This document shows positions 61,471 through 64,000 of a stretch of 64,000 nt of DNA, piece by piece. The DNA is from Pohlia nutans (lineage: Eukaryota > Streptophyta > Bryopsida > Bryales > Mniaceae), in contig CM040091.1 of NCBI GenBank assembly GCA_022496805.1, positions 18,838,336 through 18,902,335 on the forward strand, given 5' to 3'. Positions within the stretch are counted from its first letter, which is position 1. Every line of letters starts with the position of its first letter. Both the position numbers and the translations under genes were made by a program. The notes beneath the pieces are model-generated. The model saw only the letters and a program-made list of their open reading frames with translations, was not told where the DNA came from and made no database searches.

Positions 61471-62034
61471 TGATATCACGGACATAGAACCTTGAGATGG
61501 GTATTGCAAAGACTAGGCCTTGAAACCAGAGATATGTTATGGTTCAAGACTAGTTCGTGATGGGTATTGCCGTAATTGTCCAGAGATAAGTTATTGTCCA
61601 AACTAATTCGTGATGGGTATTGCCGTATTGTCCAGTGATAAGTTATTGTCCAAACTAGTCTGTGATGGGTATTGCCACCGACATAGAACCTTCAAAGAAT
61701 ACTTCTAGAAGTTCTATAGGTCCTTTGACTTTTAGGATCTTTCTAGATACTTCCTAGGGACTCTCATAGTCTCTAGGAAGCCCCTTCAGAAGCTTCTTTA
61801 GTACTAGCATATCTAGGGGACGAGATGAGGGACTTCTCATTCTCGTCAACACAATTTAGGAGCAACCTTGAGTATTGCCTTGTCTTGAATCTTGTTCAAC
61901 TATCGATTTAGTTTAATATACTTTTTTGAGAACCACTCTTGTGTATAGTTATTGCACTTCTTGTTCTTGGGTCCTTGCTCATGCTCTTATTCTTGTTCTC
62001 TTGTTCTTGTTCTTGAGTTCTTGTGTCCCTGACA
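61471..62034 (+). repeat. 3' LTR
   Basis: 564 bp, nearly identical to the 5' LTR and followed directly by the TTATT duplication. Confidence 0.93.
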
Positions 62035-62051
62035 TTATTGATGACACCTTT

Positions 62052-62189
62052 TTCTATTCCCGAAAGGGGTGAGTAGTTTGGTCTTAATGGCCCTTTGTCT
62101 GGTGGGCATTGGTTCATTAACCAAATGAACAGAGACTATATTCACGTTGGCCCTATAAAAAGACCGGAGTTTCTATCTATCTATCTATC
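62052..62189 (+). mobile_element. 5'-truncated SINE with 10-bp target duplication
   Basis: It has the same body (CCCTTTGTCTGGTGGGCATTG) and tail (GAGTTTCTATCTATCTATCT) as the 48.7-kb SINE. It is flanked by TGACACCTTT at 62042-62051 and 62190-62199. It lacks the tRNA head. Confidence 0.8.
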
Positions 62190-62199
62190 TGACACCTTT

Positions 62200-63669
62200 C
62201 CGAACCTCATTGATGACACCTTTCCGGAAAAGAAGGTATTCCTCCCAAAATTATGGAAGTAATTCACGTTCTTTGCAAAGGCCAGGTGTCAACGGGCCTT
62301 TAGATTTTCTATTTCTACTAAAGTTTTCAAGATTCTTTGTAATGATCTTGATACTCTTGGATGCTCTTTTCTTCACATTTTAAGTAAGTTTTTCTTGTTC
62401 GATTTTTAAAATAAATTCCCTTATGCAATGTTATATGTCCTTTCTCATCATAGTTTCAAGGGAAGTTACTAAACTCGTAGAATTTGATTCAAGTAGCAGG
62501 GAAGTTGGAACCCTATTACTGTTATAAAATGTCATGAACATTTTAGAAATGTTTTAGGGATATTAACGTATAACGGATAACTTAAATTTTTTAGTCTACG
62601 TGCAGTAGGAGTAGAAAGCGAATAGTGAAAAAAAATTCATAGAGAAATAGAAATCATGAAGAAAGGAAACAAGGCGTCTGGGACCTCAAGGTTCACCTAC
62701 AAATACAAATCTCGGAGAAAGTTGAAACTAAAGTATAGGGTTCAAGGTAGGAGCACAAAACTTTCACAACTATGTTTACTCTTTATTATTAAGTATCTTA
62801 CGCTTCACTGGATTGAAATCATGAACAGTAAGTTTTCTAGGTAGCATAACATATTTGCTATGAATATAAGTAAGAATATATTTCGACTTTCAAAACTCAC
62901 TTTTAGTTTGGAAAGAAGACGTTTAATCTATTCAAATCCTTAAAAATGAATACAAATTTTTTTACCTTTTAAAGTAGAAATTCTAGTATAAATGTCAAAA
63001 TTCAAAATATCAAAAATCTTATTTTATTTATGCGACGTACTTTTAAAATTTACATTTATGAAAACTTCAAAAAAAATATTAAATCATTTTTTTTAATTTT
63101 AAAGATACTCACAAATGAATTTGAAAAATGAGTGTTTTAAACATTTAAAACCATATTTTTTTGAAATTGTGTAGCAAAACTCACTTATTGTTAGCAGCAC
63201 TACAAGGAGATCTGTGTCCTAATTGACTAAGTATTGACAAAAAATTGTCAACTGCTCTGTCAATTAGGAGACCCTGATTCGGACACTTTGTTGACAAAAT
63301 TTTGTCATTTCGTCTGTCAATTTGGACAAAGATACACGTCAGATGCATGGTCGTGGAATGTCTTTGCCACGGTGGAATTTCGTAGCCAGATCATCAATCT
63401 ACGTATCTACGTGTATGGTAGTTTGGTTTTGTGCACGGGTAAATTTTTTTAGTGAATTTCATGGAAGTTTCTTAGATTGGGTAAAAGTTGAATTAACCGG
63501 TTCGCTAGTAAGTGTAAGAGTTGCTTTCGTCCCTCCCTTGCGCTAGGTAACTGTAAAAGTTGTTTTCGTCCCTCCCTTGCGCTTCTTTAAGAGGATCTAC
63601 CAATCCGCCTACAAGGAAATCAGAAATGACAGAGAGTGAGAGGAGCACGCCTTTTGAAAGGATCACAGC
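62200..63669. other. AT-rich intergenic DNA
   Basis: No gene seen. GATGACACCTTTCCGG-type repeats sit at the left edge. CACTACAAGGAGATC at about 63199, with TTGACAAAA motifs in both orientations nearby, may be one end of another CACTA-type element; no partner end was found. Confidence 0.4.
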
Positions 63670-64000
63670 TTGTCAACTGAACAAGACGAAAGCGAGAAGC
63701 GAAACAAAGTTCCAAGCCACCACAAGGGAGCAGGAAGAGAAGACCACAACGAAATGTCGCAGCCTTTTACAATCATCAAACACCGAAACACAACACCCGA
63801 AGATAGATCGAAGCAAGCAGAGGCGAAGGACGAGCGGAGGAAGATCGTTGAAGACAGCCGCTCCCAACACCCATCCGACACCGAAGACCAGCCTTCCGAG
63901 CGCACCGAAGCAGCCTGAAGACGAAGTCGACGCCGACATCTGCACCCAGCCAACCAAAACCGAAAGCGCCGCCCAAAGCTCGGAACAGCCAGAAGCAAGG
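63670..64000 (+). other. Open, charged coding-like sequence running to the window edge
   Basis: Base composition shifts to GC-richer, C/A-rich sequence, and two forward frames are open (one to 63918, one apparently to the edge). Translations are hydrophilic and rich in Lys, Arg, Glu, Ser and Thr, without a domain. It could be the 5' end of a gene or a retrotransposon leader continuing beyond the window. Confidence 0.3.

Larger units (their letters stand above)
55284..62034 (+). mobile_element. Complete Ty3/gypsy chromovirus retrotransposon
   Basis: Two LTRs (55284-55844, 61471-62034), bounded by TG...CA, are flanked by a perfect 5-bp duplication TTATT (55279-55283, 62035-62039). A purine-rich GAGAGGGAGG precedes the 3' LTR. 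No clear tRNA primer-binding site is seen after the 5' LTR. The order is gag, protease, reverse transcriptase, RNase H, integrase with C-terminal chromodomain, then an extra ORF. Coding frames are interrupted throughout. Integrase downstream of RT and the chromodomain place it among chromoviruses; the clade is not assigned. Confidence 0.95.

Overview
The window reads as nuclear DNA of a green-lineage (streptophyte) plant. The genes are intron-rich with GT-AG splice sites and lie far apart in AT-rich sequence full of transposon relics. The recognisable families are plant ones: a plastid-targeted starch synthase I, a GDSL esterase/lipase, an F-box gene, UMP-CMP kinase and NSE1. I cannot name the species. 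The mix of a ParB/methylase-like gene, a Mutator element with a GCM-like zinc domain and a chromovirus fits a bryophyte-, lycophyte- or charophyte-grade genome, but that is a weak inference.

Layout. 0-3 kb: repeats. 3.1-9.8 kb (minus, perhaps from 10.9 kb): an 11-exon gene whose product joins a ParB/Srx-like domain (DGNHR motif), a lysine-rich coiled coil and a beta-class amino-methyltransferase-like domain. A GC-rich satellite of 322-bp units lies inside its second intron. 13.7-18.8 kb (plus): a decaying Mutator-like element with an accessory ORF. 22.9-24.5 kb (minus): an F-box pseudogene, with a 240-bp tandem array behind it. 30.9-34.1 kb (plus): starch synthase I, whose two introns are homologous to each other. 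37.7-41.0 kb (plus): NSE1 of the SMC5/6 complex. 42.2-46.8 kb (minus): a GDSL esterase/lipase. 48.7-48.9 kb: a SINE with a tRNA-Gly(CCC) head. 50.8-53.5 kb (minus): UMP-CMP kinase. 54.0-55.0 kb: a 1-kb palindrome of two 500-bp elements. 55.3-62.0 kb: a complete chromodomain Ty3/gypsy element with intact 5-bp target duplication and nearly identical LTRs, but broken coding frames. 62.0-64.0 kb: another SINE copy, then mostly unassigned DNA.

The cellular genes are unrelated housekeeping or metabolic loci and do not form a pathway. The most coherent themes are the ParB/methylase-like gene and a rich collection of small non-autonomous elements. These include CACTA-type with 3-bp duplications, TTAA-flanked piggyBac-like, PIF/Harbinger-like nests and tRNA-derived SINEs. 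Many sit in introns of the genes listed here. All exon boundaries were read by eye from splice sites and reading-frame continuity; none was tested against transcripts or databases.
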